DNA from: Prochlorococcus sp. AG-402-N23
GTDB taxonomy: Bacteria; Cyanobacteriota; Cyanobacteriia; PCC-6307; Cyanobiaceae
Direction of reading: 5' to 3'
Assembly: GCA_003216355.1 (NCBI GenBank)
Contig: QCIX01000009.1
Location: 1 to 53,892 of the forward strand
Length of the DNA: 53,892 nucleotides
Shown: positions 7,265 through 14,455 of the stretch, piece by piece
Numbering within the stretch: the first letter of the stretch is position 1
How the letters are laid out: each line of letters begins with the position of its first letter
Notes under the pieces: generated by a model
The model's database searches: none
The model's input: the letters and a program-made list of their open reading frames with translations, nothing else
Told to the model about the DNA's origin: nothing
Position numbers and translations under genes: made by a program

Positions 7265-7399
7265 TTAAGCAGCTAAGTTTTCCTCAGATTTAGACATTAT
7301 CATTGCAGCTTTTTTTAATAAACTAACTACTTCTTTTCTTCCAACTGCATTATCAGCTTGACTCATTATTTCAGCATATTTTTTATTTATTTTTTTCAT
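7265..7399 (-). CDS. GRKE-family small helical protein (copy 1 of 2)
   Basis: 44 residues. MKKINKKYAEIMSQADNAVG then RKEVVSLLKKAAMIM. It lines up with the 45-residue protein at 17776-17913 through KKYA(E/D)(I/L), QA(D/N)N(A/S), GRKE and SxxKxA, so the two are paralogues. It is a soluble, probably two-helix protein. The paralogy supports both being real genes despite their size. Function unknown. Confidence 0.6.
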   Translation of the reverse strand: MKKINKKYAEIMSQADNAVGRKEVVSLLKKAAMIMSKSEENLAA

Positions 7400-7580
7400 A
7401 AATAGTTTTAATTTAATCTAAAATTACAGCACCTAAAGATGGTGTCAATCGTAAATAATTATCATCTATTATTTTTTCATCATTCATTACACATTTATTT
7501 TTAATAATTTAATATCTTTAAAAGTTTTTTAAACAATGTTTACAAAGATTCTTCAATATCAAAATTCACAATCCTCATAA

Positions 7581-7796
7581 TTAAGCAATATTAAAGGATT
7601 TGAAAACATAAAATAAACCTCCTATTAGGATAACTATGGCAGCTACATAAAAAAGAAAAGGGATAATTGGATATTTATATAGTGTAGACCTAACTTTTTG
7701 CTGTATGGCTTTTTTATCTAGTTGGGGCAACTTTATGTCTTCATTTTTTTCTCTAGGCGGAATACCTAAATTTTTTCTTCTCTTTGACTCTCCCAT
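7581..7796 (-). CDS. DUF2839 family protein (copy 2 of 2)
   Basis: I start at the second Met (7796), giving MGESKRRKNLGIPPREKNED, because this is where all DUF2839 proteins begin; a start at 7823 would add nine unrelated residues. 71 residues with one C-terminal membrane helix (IIPFLFYVAAIVILIGGLFY). It is paralogous to 5178-5375. It ends a minus-strand series of three tightly packed genes that starts at 8301. Confidence 0.85.
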   Translation of the reverse strand: MGESKRRKNLGIPPREKNEDIKLPQLDKKAIQQKVRSTLYKYPIIPFLFYVAAIVILIGGLFYVFKSFNIA

Positions 7797-7798
7797 AA

Positions 7799-8035
7799 TT
7801 AATACCGAGGTATGCCCATACATTTTAAATAATTGTTATCAGCTAAATCTAAAATTTGATTCCATTCTTCATGAGATGTTTCCAAATGATTTTTAAAATC
7901 TTTTTCAAATTTAAGAATACATCTTTTTTCTATATTTTCTGGAGAATTATAATTTCTTAAAAAAGTAATACTCAAATAAGATAATGATGAAAAAACTATA
8001 ATTACTTTAGCTATTCTAAAACGATTCATATCCAA
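7799..8035 (-). CDS. Membrane-anchored hypothetical protein, 78 aa
   Basis: N-terminal hydrophobic segment (AKVIIVFSSLSYLSITFL) then a soluble domain with two cysteines (EKRCILKFEKDF and NNYLKCMGIP). It overlaps the end of the DUF3764 gene by 10 bp and stops 2 bp before the DUF2839 start, so the three genes are probably translated from one message. Not recognised. Confidence 0.55.
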   Translation of the reverse strand: MDMNRFRIAKVIIVFSSLSYLSITFLRNYNSPENIEKRCILKFEKDFKNHLETSHEEWNQILDLADNNYLKCMGIPRY

Positions 8036-8301
8036 GATGGTTCTTCCATACTTGAGAAATCAACTTTGTGACTTTTTATCCATTCACTATTTGCTTGAAC
8101 AAACTTTTGAATATTTCCCTCTGGAGCCTGATGAATACAAATTACTTTTTTAGGATCATCTTTACTGAATCCTCTAAATAGTGGTTTAATATCAAATTCA
8201 GAATGTCTTAGAACTGCTTCTTTACTATCAAAAATTTTTGCCCATTCTTCAAATGTACTTTCAATTTTAAAAGAAATTACAGTTGTTATTTTCCTAGACA
8301 T
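8026..8301 (-). CDS. DUF3764 family protein (copy 1 of 2)
   Basis: 91 residues from MSRKITTVISFKIESTFEEW; I reject the further upstream start because family members begin just before the first beta strand. STFEEWAKIFDS, IKPLFRGFSKDDPKKVICIH and QAPEG match DUF3764, a small cyanobacterial family with a likely ferredoxin-like fold. Function unknown. A second, more divergent copy is at 12287-12568, and it too overlaps its downstream neighbour. Confidence 0.8.
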   Translation of the reverse strand: MSRKITTVISFKIESTFEEWAKIFDSKEAVLRHSEFDIKPLFRGFSKDDPKKVICIHQAPEGNIQKFVQANSEWIKSHKVDFSSMEEPSWI

Positions 8302-8499
8302 TAAAGAATAAGATATTTTTTTTATTAAAAGGTATGTCAAACATTTTTCAATTATTTAAACTATCTAATTTTGAAAACAAAATAAATCTTATATAAGAAA
8401 TTTTATCTTAATCTTCTAAGTAATTTTCAATAGGACTTTAAAAGAAAAATAATATAATTTTAGTTATCCTAAAAATTAAAAATTTGATCTTAGAAATAC

Positions 8500-8922
8500 T
8501 TAATTAAAAGGTGTAGTGTTATTAGTAGGGGCTATTAATAGGATTTCAAAAACTATCCCAGTTATGGCAATTGGTAAAACCCAAATACCAATAAATCTAT
8601 GATCAAAAAATCTCAAATGATCTTCACCCTTAAAAACATTCCTCAAAGCAGTAAACAGTGTTTCTGGTTGTTTATATGATGGACCATTTTCAGAGGGAGA
8701 ATATGGTTTAACAAAAGCGGATGAAGAAGAAAACTTTGCAAACTTTCTAATGAAATAAATTGGCAAAACCCATATAGCAACAAATCTTCCTCCTAACCAT
8801 TGCCTAGCATTAGGAAGGGCATACTCTTTTATAGATTTATTCTCTGGCATCCCAGATTCTAAATCACTATAAATATTTTCTAAAGTATCTTTTTTATTTA
8901 ATTCATTAATCATTAAATTCAC
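8500..8922 (-). CDS. Two-helix membrane protein with an internal repeat
   Basis: 140 residues. RFVAIWVLP (46-54) and RFIGIWVLP (109-117) each open a hydrophobic helix, so the protein looks like a tandem duplication of a one-helix unit joined by a Pro/Ser-rich linker. The second unit ends TGIVFEILLIAP. I do not recognise the family; the short helices and RF-x-x-IW motif recall small photosystem-associated or LHC-like proteins, but no chlorophyll-binding motif such as ExxNGR is present. It sits beside other small membrane genes (9395-10685). Confidence 0.6.
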   Translation of the reverse strand: MNLMINELNKKDTLENIYSDLESGMPENKSIKEYALPNARQWLGGRFVAIWVLPIYFIRKFAKFSSSSAFVKPYSPSENGPSYKQPETLFTALRNVFKGEDHLRFFDHRFIGIWVLPIAITGIVFEILLIAPTNNTTPFN

Positions 8923-8962
8923 CTATAGATGAGATAAATTCTCTAAAATTTTAATATTTAAT

Positions 8963-9075
8963 AAAAATATTCCTAACTACTAAAATAACTAAAACGTAGT
9001 TAAGAATATTTTTGTTGGCTAGGTTCATAAAGACGGATTGTAAACCGTTGCAGATGCGCCAAATATCTACATATT
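8963..9075 (-). ncRNA. Candidate small RNA, unit A
   Basis: On the minus strand, GTAGATATT (9070-9062), ACGGTTT (9048-9042) and GAACCT (9026-9021) are followed by a hairpin whose 18-nt arms (8996-9013 and 8963-8980) differ at one position and end in a T-rich tail. The same order of blocks recurs in unit B. No reading frame covers it. A TATAAA-rich stretch just upstream (about 9072-9085) could be its promoter. It may correspond to a known Prochlorococcus Yfr RNA, which I cannot check. Confidence 0.5.
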
Positions 9076-9203
9076 CTTTATAAATAAAAAACTATTTTTT
9101 TAAAAGTAAATAATATACAAAGGCATAGATATTTTTTAATTGAAAGAGTTTATTTTTGATACTGAACTTTAACCTTTTATTATTTTCTTTTCTAAAAATA
9201 TTT

Positions 9204-9315
9204 AAACCTCATTTTCTAAGATTGCGAAAAAGAAAATGAGGTTAAAGGGAGGTTCTCATTACAAACCGTACTTATCAAAGCTAGCGGCTAGTAGATTGCC
9301 CTAATATCTACTTCT
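9204..9315 (-). ncRNA. Candidate small RNA, unit B
   Basis: On the minus strand, GTAGATATT (9311-9303), ACGGTTT (9269-9263) and GAACCT (9255-9250) lead into a perfect 13-bp hairpin (AACCTCATTTTCT and its complement, within about 9204-9243) and an AT-rich tail. Compared with unit A the blocks and order are the same but spacing differs, with about 20 extra bases including CTAGC-G-GCTAG. It looks like a diverged tandem copy. Confidence 0.5.
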
Positions 9316-9394
9316 ATATTTATATAATGATTTACTAAATTTAGAAAGATTAATTTTATACAAATAAGTGTTTAATATTTTATTTAATTATCAA

Positions 9395-9493
9395 TTAGGA
9401 AAAGCTTATTAATGCAGTTACTAATGTTATTGAAAGATGGAAAAAAGCGTAAAGAGAAACTGCAAAAAATAAATACTGTTCTATTGGAATCAT
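9395..9493 (-). CDS. Single-helix membrane peptide, 32 aa
   Basis: MIPIEQYLFFAVSLYAFFHL then SITLVTALISFS. It is hydrophobic through nearly its whole length, like cytochrome b6f or photosystem II low-mass subunits, but matches none I can name. It lies between the candidate small RNAs and the 9522-9707 gene on the same strand. Confidence 0.4.
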   Translation of the reverse strand: MIPIEQYLFFAVSLYAFFHLSITLVTALISFS

Positions 9494-9521
9494 GACAATT
9501 TAAAAAATAAATAAATTTAAA

Positions 9522-9707
9522 TTAATTTTTTGTTAAAAAAATATTTTCTAAAATATAATTTTGATCTATTGATTCATTTTTAGGAGTCATTTTTTTTGAC
9601 ATATTATTTGTTGAACTAAAAGCTCCCCATTTTCTCAACCAATATAAGGTATAGAAAAAAGCAATAATGAAAGGTGCACCTACAACTAAGTATCTTATAT
9701 CCATCAA
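9522..9707 (-). CDS. Small membrane protein, PsbY-like N-terminus, 61 aa
   Basis: MMDIRYLVVGAPFIIAFFYT then LYWLRKWGAF and a polar tail. The beginning (MD-(I/F)R-(Y/V)L-V-(G/I)xP) aligns with the neighbour at 9717-10013, so the two share an N-terminal helix module. The pattern MDxRVLxVxxP also opens PsbY, but the similarity is short and I do not assign it. It follows the neighbour by 9 bp and is probably in the same operon. Confidence 0.55.
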   Translation of the reverse strand: MMDIRYLVVGAPFIIAFFYTLYWLRKWGAFSSTNNMSKKMTPKNESIDQNYILENIFLTKN

Positions 9708-9716
9708 AATACCTAA

Positions 9717-10013
9717 TTAATAAGATTTAAATTGCATTGCCAAAATAGCACCTAAAAAGAAAACAGTAGGAATGCCTAAAGCATTTACAGCTGCAGTTCT
9801 AACAGTAAAAACAGGATAGCCTTCTGGAGGTCTGCCAGTAGCAGGAACTAGTGCAGTATCATCCCATACTTGATAGTTTTTGAAAGGTGCAACTCCCTTC
9901 TTGGGTAGTCCAAGTGGTGTCAATCTAAATACATCCCATCTACCCAACCAAAAAACTGTAAATATCCATGAAAATATTATTGGTGTAATAACAAGTAAAA
10001 CTCTAAAATCCAT
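9717..10013 (-). CDS. Two-helix membrane protein, PsbY-like N-terminus, 98 aa
   Basis: [20 protein letters not shown] is followed by [11 protein letters not shown], a soluble loop rich in Pro (about 35-75, with [13 protein letters not shown]) and a second helix ([19 protein letters not shown]). N-terminal similarity to PsbY is suggestive only. The loop and second helix match nothing I recognise. The first gene of a probable operon with 9522-9707, facing the divergent gene at 10236. Confidence 0.6.
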   Translation of the reverse strand: MDFRVLLVITPIIFSWIFTVFWLGRWDVFRLTPLGLPKKGVAPFKNYQVWDDTALVPATGRPPEGYPVFTVRTAAVNALGIPTVFFLGAILAMQFKSY

Positions 10014-10235
10014 TTCTATAAAGTAATAATTAATTTGGTATTTATTTTGACCTTTTAAAATTATTAATTGATTAAATCATTAACTTATATTTATACAAAA
10101 ACACTTAATAACATTAAGTTTAATCATTAATCACAAATAATTATGATTAATTGATTTTCGTTAAGTATATTTTTTAAATAAAAATATTTGAATATTTAGT
10201 TTGGTGTAGATTTAATTTAATAAAAATTAAAAAAT

Positions 10236-10601
10236 ATGGAAAATTTTAGATTTTTACTTTTTGGAATCGCAGGTGTAAGCGTTATTTTTTGGGTTGCAGT
10301 AATAGCATTGTGGCATACTTATATGTTCCCAAAATTCTTTAATGAAGATAAAGGTCTAAATTCAGTTATCAATCAAGAAGTAAATATCTCTACTGAACCC
10401 ATTTTAGGAAGCTTAGTTAATAGTGAAAATTTTAAAAGTAGAGATAAATATTCAATGAAAAATTTAGTTGTGGCCGATTTTTCAACAAGTAATAATTTCA
10501 CTCTAAATAAACTTTATACAACAGTAATGATTGGGGTAACTTTTGCAAGTTTTATATTTATCACATATGGGTTAAGTAGCTCTATTACAACAAATAGTTA
10601 A
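10236..10601 (+). CDS. Two-helix membrane protein, 121 aa
   Basis: MENFRFLLFGIAGVSVIFWV opens an N-terminal helix ending IALWHTYMFPKFF. A long polar loop with no motif follows (about 35-90), then a C-terminal helix (TVMIGVTFASFIFITYGL). It has the same two-helix and loop shape as the divergent 98-aa protein. Its stop is immediately followed by the ATG of a 27-residue membrane peptide. Not recognised. Confidence 0.55.
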   Translation: MENFRFLLFGIAGVSVIFWVAVIALWHTYMFPKFFNEDKGLNSVINQEVNISTEPILGSLVNSENFKSRDKYSMKNLVVADFSTSNNFTLNKLYTTVMIGVTFASFIFITYGLSSSITTNS

Positions 10602-10685
10602 ATGGAATCTATATATGCAATTGTTTTCTTAATTTGCTTCTTCTATTTAATTTTCGACTCTTTTAAAAATACAGGTACTAAATAA
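10602..10685 (+). CDS. Membrane peptide, 27 aa
   Basis: MESIYAIVFLICFFYLIFDS then FKNTGTK. The ATG directly follows the TAA of the 121-aa gene, which argues for coupled translation. It is about the size of the smallest photosystem and b6f subunits but unidentified. Confidence 0.4.
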   Translation: MESIYAIVFLICFFYLIFDSFKNTGTK

Positions 10686-10689
10686 ATTG

Positions 10690-10815
10690 CTAATGCTTTT
10701 CGCCTTTCAATAAAATTTTTCTCCTTATATAAAAGAAAACTAATGTAGTTATTATCATCACCGGTGGATGATATGAGATTGAATTAAGATATTCATAATA
10801 ACTAAAGTTTTCCAA
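10690..10815 (-). CDS. Possible TTG-start membrane peptide, 41 aa
   Basis: From TTG 10815 the frame reads MENFSYYEYLNSISYHPPVM then IITTLVFFYIRRK and a basic tail. One membrane helix with a clear positive-inside end makes it plausible. An in-frame TAA lies directly before the TTG, so no longer form exists, and no strong ribosome-binding site is seen. Convergent with the 27-aa gene. Confidence 0.35.
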   Translation of the reverse strand: MENFSYYEYLNSISYHPPVMIITTLVFFYIRRKILLKGEKH

Positions 10816-11064
10816 TTACTTAAAAACAAACTCTAAAAACTATATCCTTTTTTCGAATCTCAAATTGATATAAATAAACCATTCTCATGTATAAAATGTT
10901 TATATAATTTCTATATTTATTTGAAGTTTTTAGTAAATAAAGATTTTCAAATAGGATGATCATATAATTCTTCACTAAAAATTAATCAAAGTAAGTAAAA
11001 ACAAATTAGTAAATAACTCTCTATCGAGGTTTATAATTTTCAAATCTATTGTTTACAACGAAGA

Positions 11065-11262
11065 ATGATTAGTTCTGTTAATTTAAAAGACTTGCCTATT
11101 CAGGATTTGGTTATCTCAGGGTTAATAATATTTATTATGTCGACAATTATTGCCAATATTTATGACCCATTATTAGGAATAACTTATGCATTTGGTAATA
11201 TACTCACTCTTACTTTTTTGAGTTGGCTATACAAAGAGACCTGGAGTGATCCAAGGAAATAA
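11065..11262 (+). CDS. Small membrane protein, 65 aa
   Basis: Two hydrophobic segments (DLVISGLIIFIMSTIIA and ITYAFGNILTLTFLSWLY) and a charged end KETWSDPRK. Family not recognised. Confidence 0.5.
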   Translation: MISSVNLKDLPIQDLVISGLIIFIMSTIIANIYDPLLGITYAFGNILTLTFLSWLYKETWSDPRK

Positions 11263-11292
11263 ATCTAATTAAGACAAAAGATAAATAAAAAA

Positions 11293-11406
11293 CTACTTCT
11301 GTATTTTTAATTTTGCAGAATACTTTAAATTAACAATGTAAGTTGCAAGAAGAGAAAGTATCAAAAAAAATAATAAGCTTTCCAAGGTAGATTGGGGCAT
11401 AACCAT
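11293..11406 (-). CDS. Single-helix membrane peptide, 37 aa
   Basis: MVMPQSTLESLLFFLILSLL then ATYIVNLKYSAKLKIQK. One hydrophobic helix with a basic tail, similar in layout to 5482-5628. Not recognised. Confidence 0.4.
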   Translation of the reverse strand: MVMPQSTLESLLFFLILSLLATYIVNLKYSAKLKIQK

Positions 11407-11535
11407 GAGTAGTACCAAAAATGATATATCTTTAAAGAAACGAATTCTGAAAAAAAATCAACCCTTTCATTATTTTTTATTCTCAAAATTATAAATTTAA
11501 TTTGTCTTATAAGATATCAGTGAATTAGTTTTAAT

Positions 11536-11892
11536 TTAAATAAAAAAATATTTTTCTGCCCTCCTAAAGGCTTTTATTGCGCCTTTATAATCAAGATTTT
11601 TTAATTTTTCCTTACTTTTTTGTTCCAGCATTTTTACTATTTCATTTCTCTTTATTTCATCAATTTTCAGCTTATGATCAAATATGAGATCAAATTTTGA
11701 GGAATACAATCTAGACAATTCTTCTCTATATTTTTCAATAATTTTTTCATCACAAGATTTGGATTTCAATATTGCATTAGCCTTCATTTTGTCATCTATT
11801 GCCCCTTTAAAGTTTCCAAGTTTAAATTTATTTTCACTTGATCTAGTTAGCTTAATAATATTTCCTAATATCAATTCATTAGAATCTTTCAT
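11536..11892 (-). CDS. TPR-like helical repeat protein, 118 aa
   Basis: Two helical repeats carry the motif (N/D)(F/Y)KGAI: KLGNFKGAIDDKMKANAIL (about 23-41) and KNLDYKGAIKAFRRAEKYF (about 98-116). The K-x-x-x-G/D-(F/Y)-x-G-A-I-x-(D/A)-(F/K)-x-x-A spacing is tetratricopeptide-like. A charged helix joins them. It is probably a protein-interaction module; the partner is unknown. Confidence 0.6.
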   Translation of the reverse strand: MKDSNELILGNIIKLTRSSENKFKLGNFKGAIDDKMKANAILKSKSCDEKIIEKYREELSRLYSSKFDLIFDHKLKIDEIKRNEIVKMLEQKSKEKLKNLDYKGAIKAFRRAEKYFFI

Positions 11893-11972
11893 TTATTAAT
11901 CTTACCCTAGGTTAATGCTATCAGAATAAAGAAAAAACAACTTATTTTTTTAATACTCAAATAATTAAATAA

Positions 11973-12299
11973 TTAACCATTAACAAGTCCTTTTTCAAGA
12001 AGTAAATCGAAAACCTCCACACTTTTCGTCTTCCCAAATTTGGGGGGCTTATGTAAATCTAATATTTCAGCAAGGCACATAATCCAATAAGTATCTTTTT
12101 TTAAATTTAGACCTTCGCAAATATGAGTGGGAGCCGATTTAAAACAGCCAAAATCTGTTGATATATTGATGTTCATTATTTGAGTTTCAAGTTCCAGACT
12201 TAAAAGTTCTATTTCTTGCTCAGAAAGGGATGTCCCAAAAGAATATGATTCAATTAAAAGTTGATAATTCATAAAAGATTTATTTTTCAAGAAATCCAT
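11973..12299 (-). CDS. LSxxEI-family small protein (copy 1 of 2)
   Basis: 108 residues (a start at the internal Met in FMNYQLL, 12272, is also possible). It is paralogous to 18028-18318 through LSxxEI(E/D)xL, APxxIC, L(N/D)xxxxWxxC, LD and the PxxxGxxxxxxxFxxLL end. Conserved Cys and Trp suggest a folded soluble domain. Its start overlaps the end of the upstream DUF3764 gene by 13 bp, so they are probably coexpressed. Function unknown. Confidence 0.6.
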   Translation of the reverse strand: MDFLKNKSFMNYQLLIESYSFGTSLSEQEIELLSLELETQIMNINISTDFGCFKSAPTHICEGLNLKKDTYWIMCLAEILDLHKPPKFGKTKSVEVFDLLLEKGLVNG

Positions 12300-12568
12300 C
12301 GAGTTATTTTTGTACCCGCATAAATATGCCCTGAAGCTTCAACAATAGGTTTTGTTTCAGGATTCATAAAAATATCGTATAGAACATTTTCTGGTCCTTG
12401 AAAAATTACAGTTGCCCTTTGAGGATCATCTAATGATTTACCAATATAAAATGTTTTAACTCCCATTTCTTTAAACATCGACTGCTGTTCCTCAGCATTC
12501 ATATAAGATTCATATTGCTCGAACGTATTACTTAGTTGAAAATCTAGAATAGTCGTTTCAATGGTCAT
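12287..12568 (-). CDS. DUF3764 family protein (copy 2 of 2)
   Basis: 93 residues from MTIETTILDFQLSNTFEQYE. I chose this start over one at 12625 because it matches the family N-terminus. KTFYIGKSLDDPQRATVIFQ and the SGHIYAGTKITRWIS end align with DUF3764; the 8026-8301 copy shares the KSxDDPxxxxxIxQxPE block. It overlaps the following gene. Confidence 0.75.
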   Translation of the reverse strand: MTIETTILDFQLSNTFEQYESYMNAEEQQSMFKEMGVKTFYIGKSLDDPQRATVIFQGPENVLYDIFMNPETKPIVEASGHIYAGTKITRWIS

Positions 12569-12708
12569 AGCAGTAATAAGATGTTTTTTAGATTTTAAAT
12601 CTTTTTGCAAAAAAAAATAATTCAATAAAGATTAGTTTTTATTAAGCAATGTATTAACTAATTTTTATTTATGGGTTATAAATCAACTATAAAAAACAGA
12701 TTTTAATT

Positions 12709-14052
12709 TTGGACTCAAAAATTTCTCCAAGAGAACAATGGACTAGTAAGTTGGGATTCATTCTTGCAGCAGCTGGTAGCGCAGTAGGTCTTGGTAACCT
12801 TTGGGGTTTCGCCTACAGAGCCTCTCAAGGTGGAGGTGCTGCTTTTGTACTTTTATACATACTAATCGTTTTAATTGTATGCCTTCCAGTATTTGTTGCT
12901 GAAATGGCTTTAGGAAGAAACGCTACTGCCAGCACATTGCTTGCACCAGTAAAGTTAGCTGGAAAAAATTGGTATCCATTAGGAATTCTTTTCTTTATAG
13001 CTCCCTTGGGAATAGCATCATATTATTCAGTCATAATGGGGTGGACCGCAGATACCTTGTTCCATTCATTATTTTTTGGATTACCAAAAAATTTAAGTGA
13101 AGCAGAAGCTTTCTTTGGCTCAATTAGTAGTGGAAGCAGTGTTTTATTGGGGCACCTATTAAGTCTTGTTCTTACAGCCATAATAGTTTCATCAGGGATA
13201 AAAAAAGGAATCGAGAAGGTGACACGATTCTTTATGCCTATACTTTTTATAATTCTTCTATCGCTAGCAATATGGGCCATTTCACTTTCAGGAGCATGGG
13301 AAGGATACAAAACATTTTTGTTTAAGTTTGACTTTGATGAATTGAGGAACCCTCAAACAATAAGAAATGCTTTTACACAAGCTTTCTTTTCTTTAAGTTT
13401 AGGAATTGGAGTTATGGTAACTTATGCTTCCTATTTGAATAAAAAGAGTAATCTTCCAAAACTAAGTGTTGGAGTTGCATCATTGGATACTTTGGTGGGT
13501 CTTATGGCAGGACTTATTACCTTTCCTATTGTTTTAACATTTGGTTTAAGTGATGCTATTTCTGAATCAACAGTTGGTGCATTATTTATATCAATACCTA
13601 CGGGCCTTGGTTCATATGGAACGGTTGGAAGAATTGTAGCTGTTGCATTTTTTGCACTAGCTTATATTGCAGCAATAACTTCCTCTGTTTCATTATTGGA
13701 AGTTCCAGTTTCCTCATTAATGGATAAATTTGGTTTTAAAAGAGAAAAATCTGTTTGGCTTATAACTCTTTTCCTATTCTTAGCAGGTATTCCTTCTGCA
13801 TTGAATTTAAACATTCTAGGAACCATTGACTCGATTTTTGGAGGGGTATTACTTATCTTTGGTGGATTCTTGGTTACTTTCTTTATGGGATGGGTAGTAC
13901 CTGGAAAGTTTAATGAAGAACTTAGTGATTCAAAAGTTGGAATCAAAACGACACGTTATTTGAAATTCATGACAAGATGGGTTGCGCCCCCAATTATTGG
14001 TTTTGGACTATTTATTAGTGTGTTTGATTTGCTCAAAGGCTGGGTAAGTTAA
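12709..14052 (+). CDS. Sodium:neurotransmitter symporter (NSS) family transporter
   Basis: 447 residues with 11 or 12 membrane helices, near the size of LeuT and MhsT. TM1 carries GSAVGLGNLWGFAYRASQGG, the broken helix that binds Na+ and substrate in the family, and EMALGR follows TM2. ITSSVSLLEVPVSSLMDKFG near residue 330 corresponds to the TM8 Na+ site region. Members import amino acids or related amines with Na+; the substrate cannot be read. The only start before TM1 is TTG 12709, with no clear ribosome-binding site. Marine Na+ coupling suits the habitat. Confidence 0.92.
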   Translation: MDSKISPREQWTSKLGFILAAAGSAVGLGNLWGFAYRASQGGGAAFVLLYILIVLIVCLPVFVAEMALGRNATASTLLAPVKLAGKNWYPLGILFFIAPLGIASYYSVIMGWTADTLFHSLFFGLPKNLSEAEAFFGSISSGSSVLLGHLLSLVLTAIIVSSGIKKGIEKVTRFFMPILFIILLSLAIWAISLSGAWEGYKTFLFKFDFDELRNPQTIRNAFTQAFFSLSLGIGVMVTYASYLNKKSNLPKLSVGVASLDTLVGLMAGLITFPIVLTFGLSDAISESTVGALFISIPTGLGSYGTVGRIVAVAFFALAYIAAITSSVSLLEVPVSSLMDKFGFKREKSVWLITLFLFLAGIPSALNLNILGTIDSIFGGVLLIFGGFLVTFFMGWVVPGKFNEELSDSKVGIKTTRYLKFMTRWVAPPIIGFGLFISVFDLLKGWVS

Positions 14053-14200
14053 AAATACATTAAAAATAATAATTTATAAAATTGAATAAATTTACTGCGA
14101 TATAGTGCGAAAATAGGGGGAGGGGTAGAAGTCAAAAACATTAAATAGTTTAACTTTTTCGCATTATTTTTGATCAAACTCAAAAAAATACTAGTCAATA
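14053..14200 (+). other. Long stem-loop with a purine-rich loop
   Basis: ATAGTGCGAAAA (14102-14113) pairs with TTTTCGCATTAT (14156-14167) over 12 positions with one G-U wobble, followed by further T. The 42-nt loop contains GGGGGAGGGG (14116-14125), a Shine-Dalgarno-like purine tract rare in this AT-rich genome. It could be the transporter's terminator, a 3'-UTR element or a small RNA. The rest of the gap to 14455 shows no convincing gene: one 45-codon frame from about 14239 looks like chance. Confidence 0.4.
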
Positions 14201-14455
14201 ATTAAGTATTTGCAATGGTTATTAATTAAAAAATTGATATGAAGGCTAAGTGCTTTGTTTTGTTACTAAAGTCTAAATATTTTTCTCAAGAAAATGTTTT
14301 ACTGCGGAACCTTTTTTTAGTAAATATTAAGTTTCAACTTCTATTTAATCTCAAATTTATCGGCAAAAACCATCCCTAATAGAATCTATATAAAATATAT
14401 TCAGGTATTTAATTTTAAGAAATTAGAAAGCCTTCAAGAATAGATAACAAATTTG

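Noticed and set aside
7413-7487. 24-codon minus-strand frame reading MNDEKIIDDNYLRLTPSLGA
   Set aside because: It looks protein-like but is too short, has no paralogue in the window and no clear ribosome-binding site.
9021-9060. Sequence GACGGATTGTAAACCGTTG resembling a tRNA-Tyr anticodon arm
   Set aside because: The loop would be 8 nt, no acceptor, D or T arm can be formed, and part of the sequence recurs in a related unit at 9250-9311, so a tRNA remnant is less likely than a small RNA unit.
14239-14376. 45-codon plus-strand frame starting MKAKCFVLLL
   Set aside because: Composition is that of translated AT-rich spacer, with no ribosome-binding site and no recognisable pattern.
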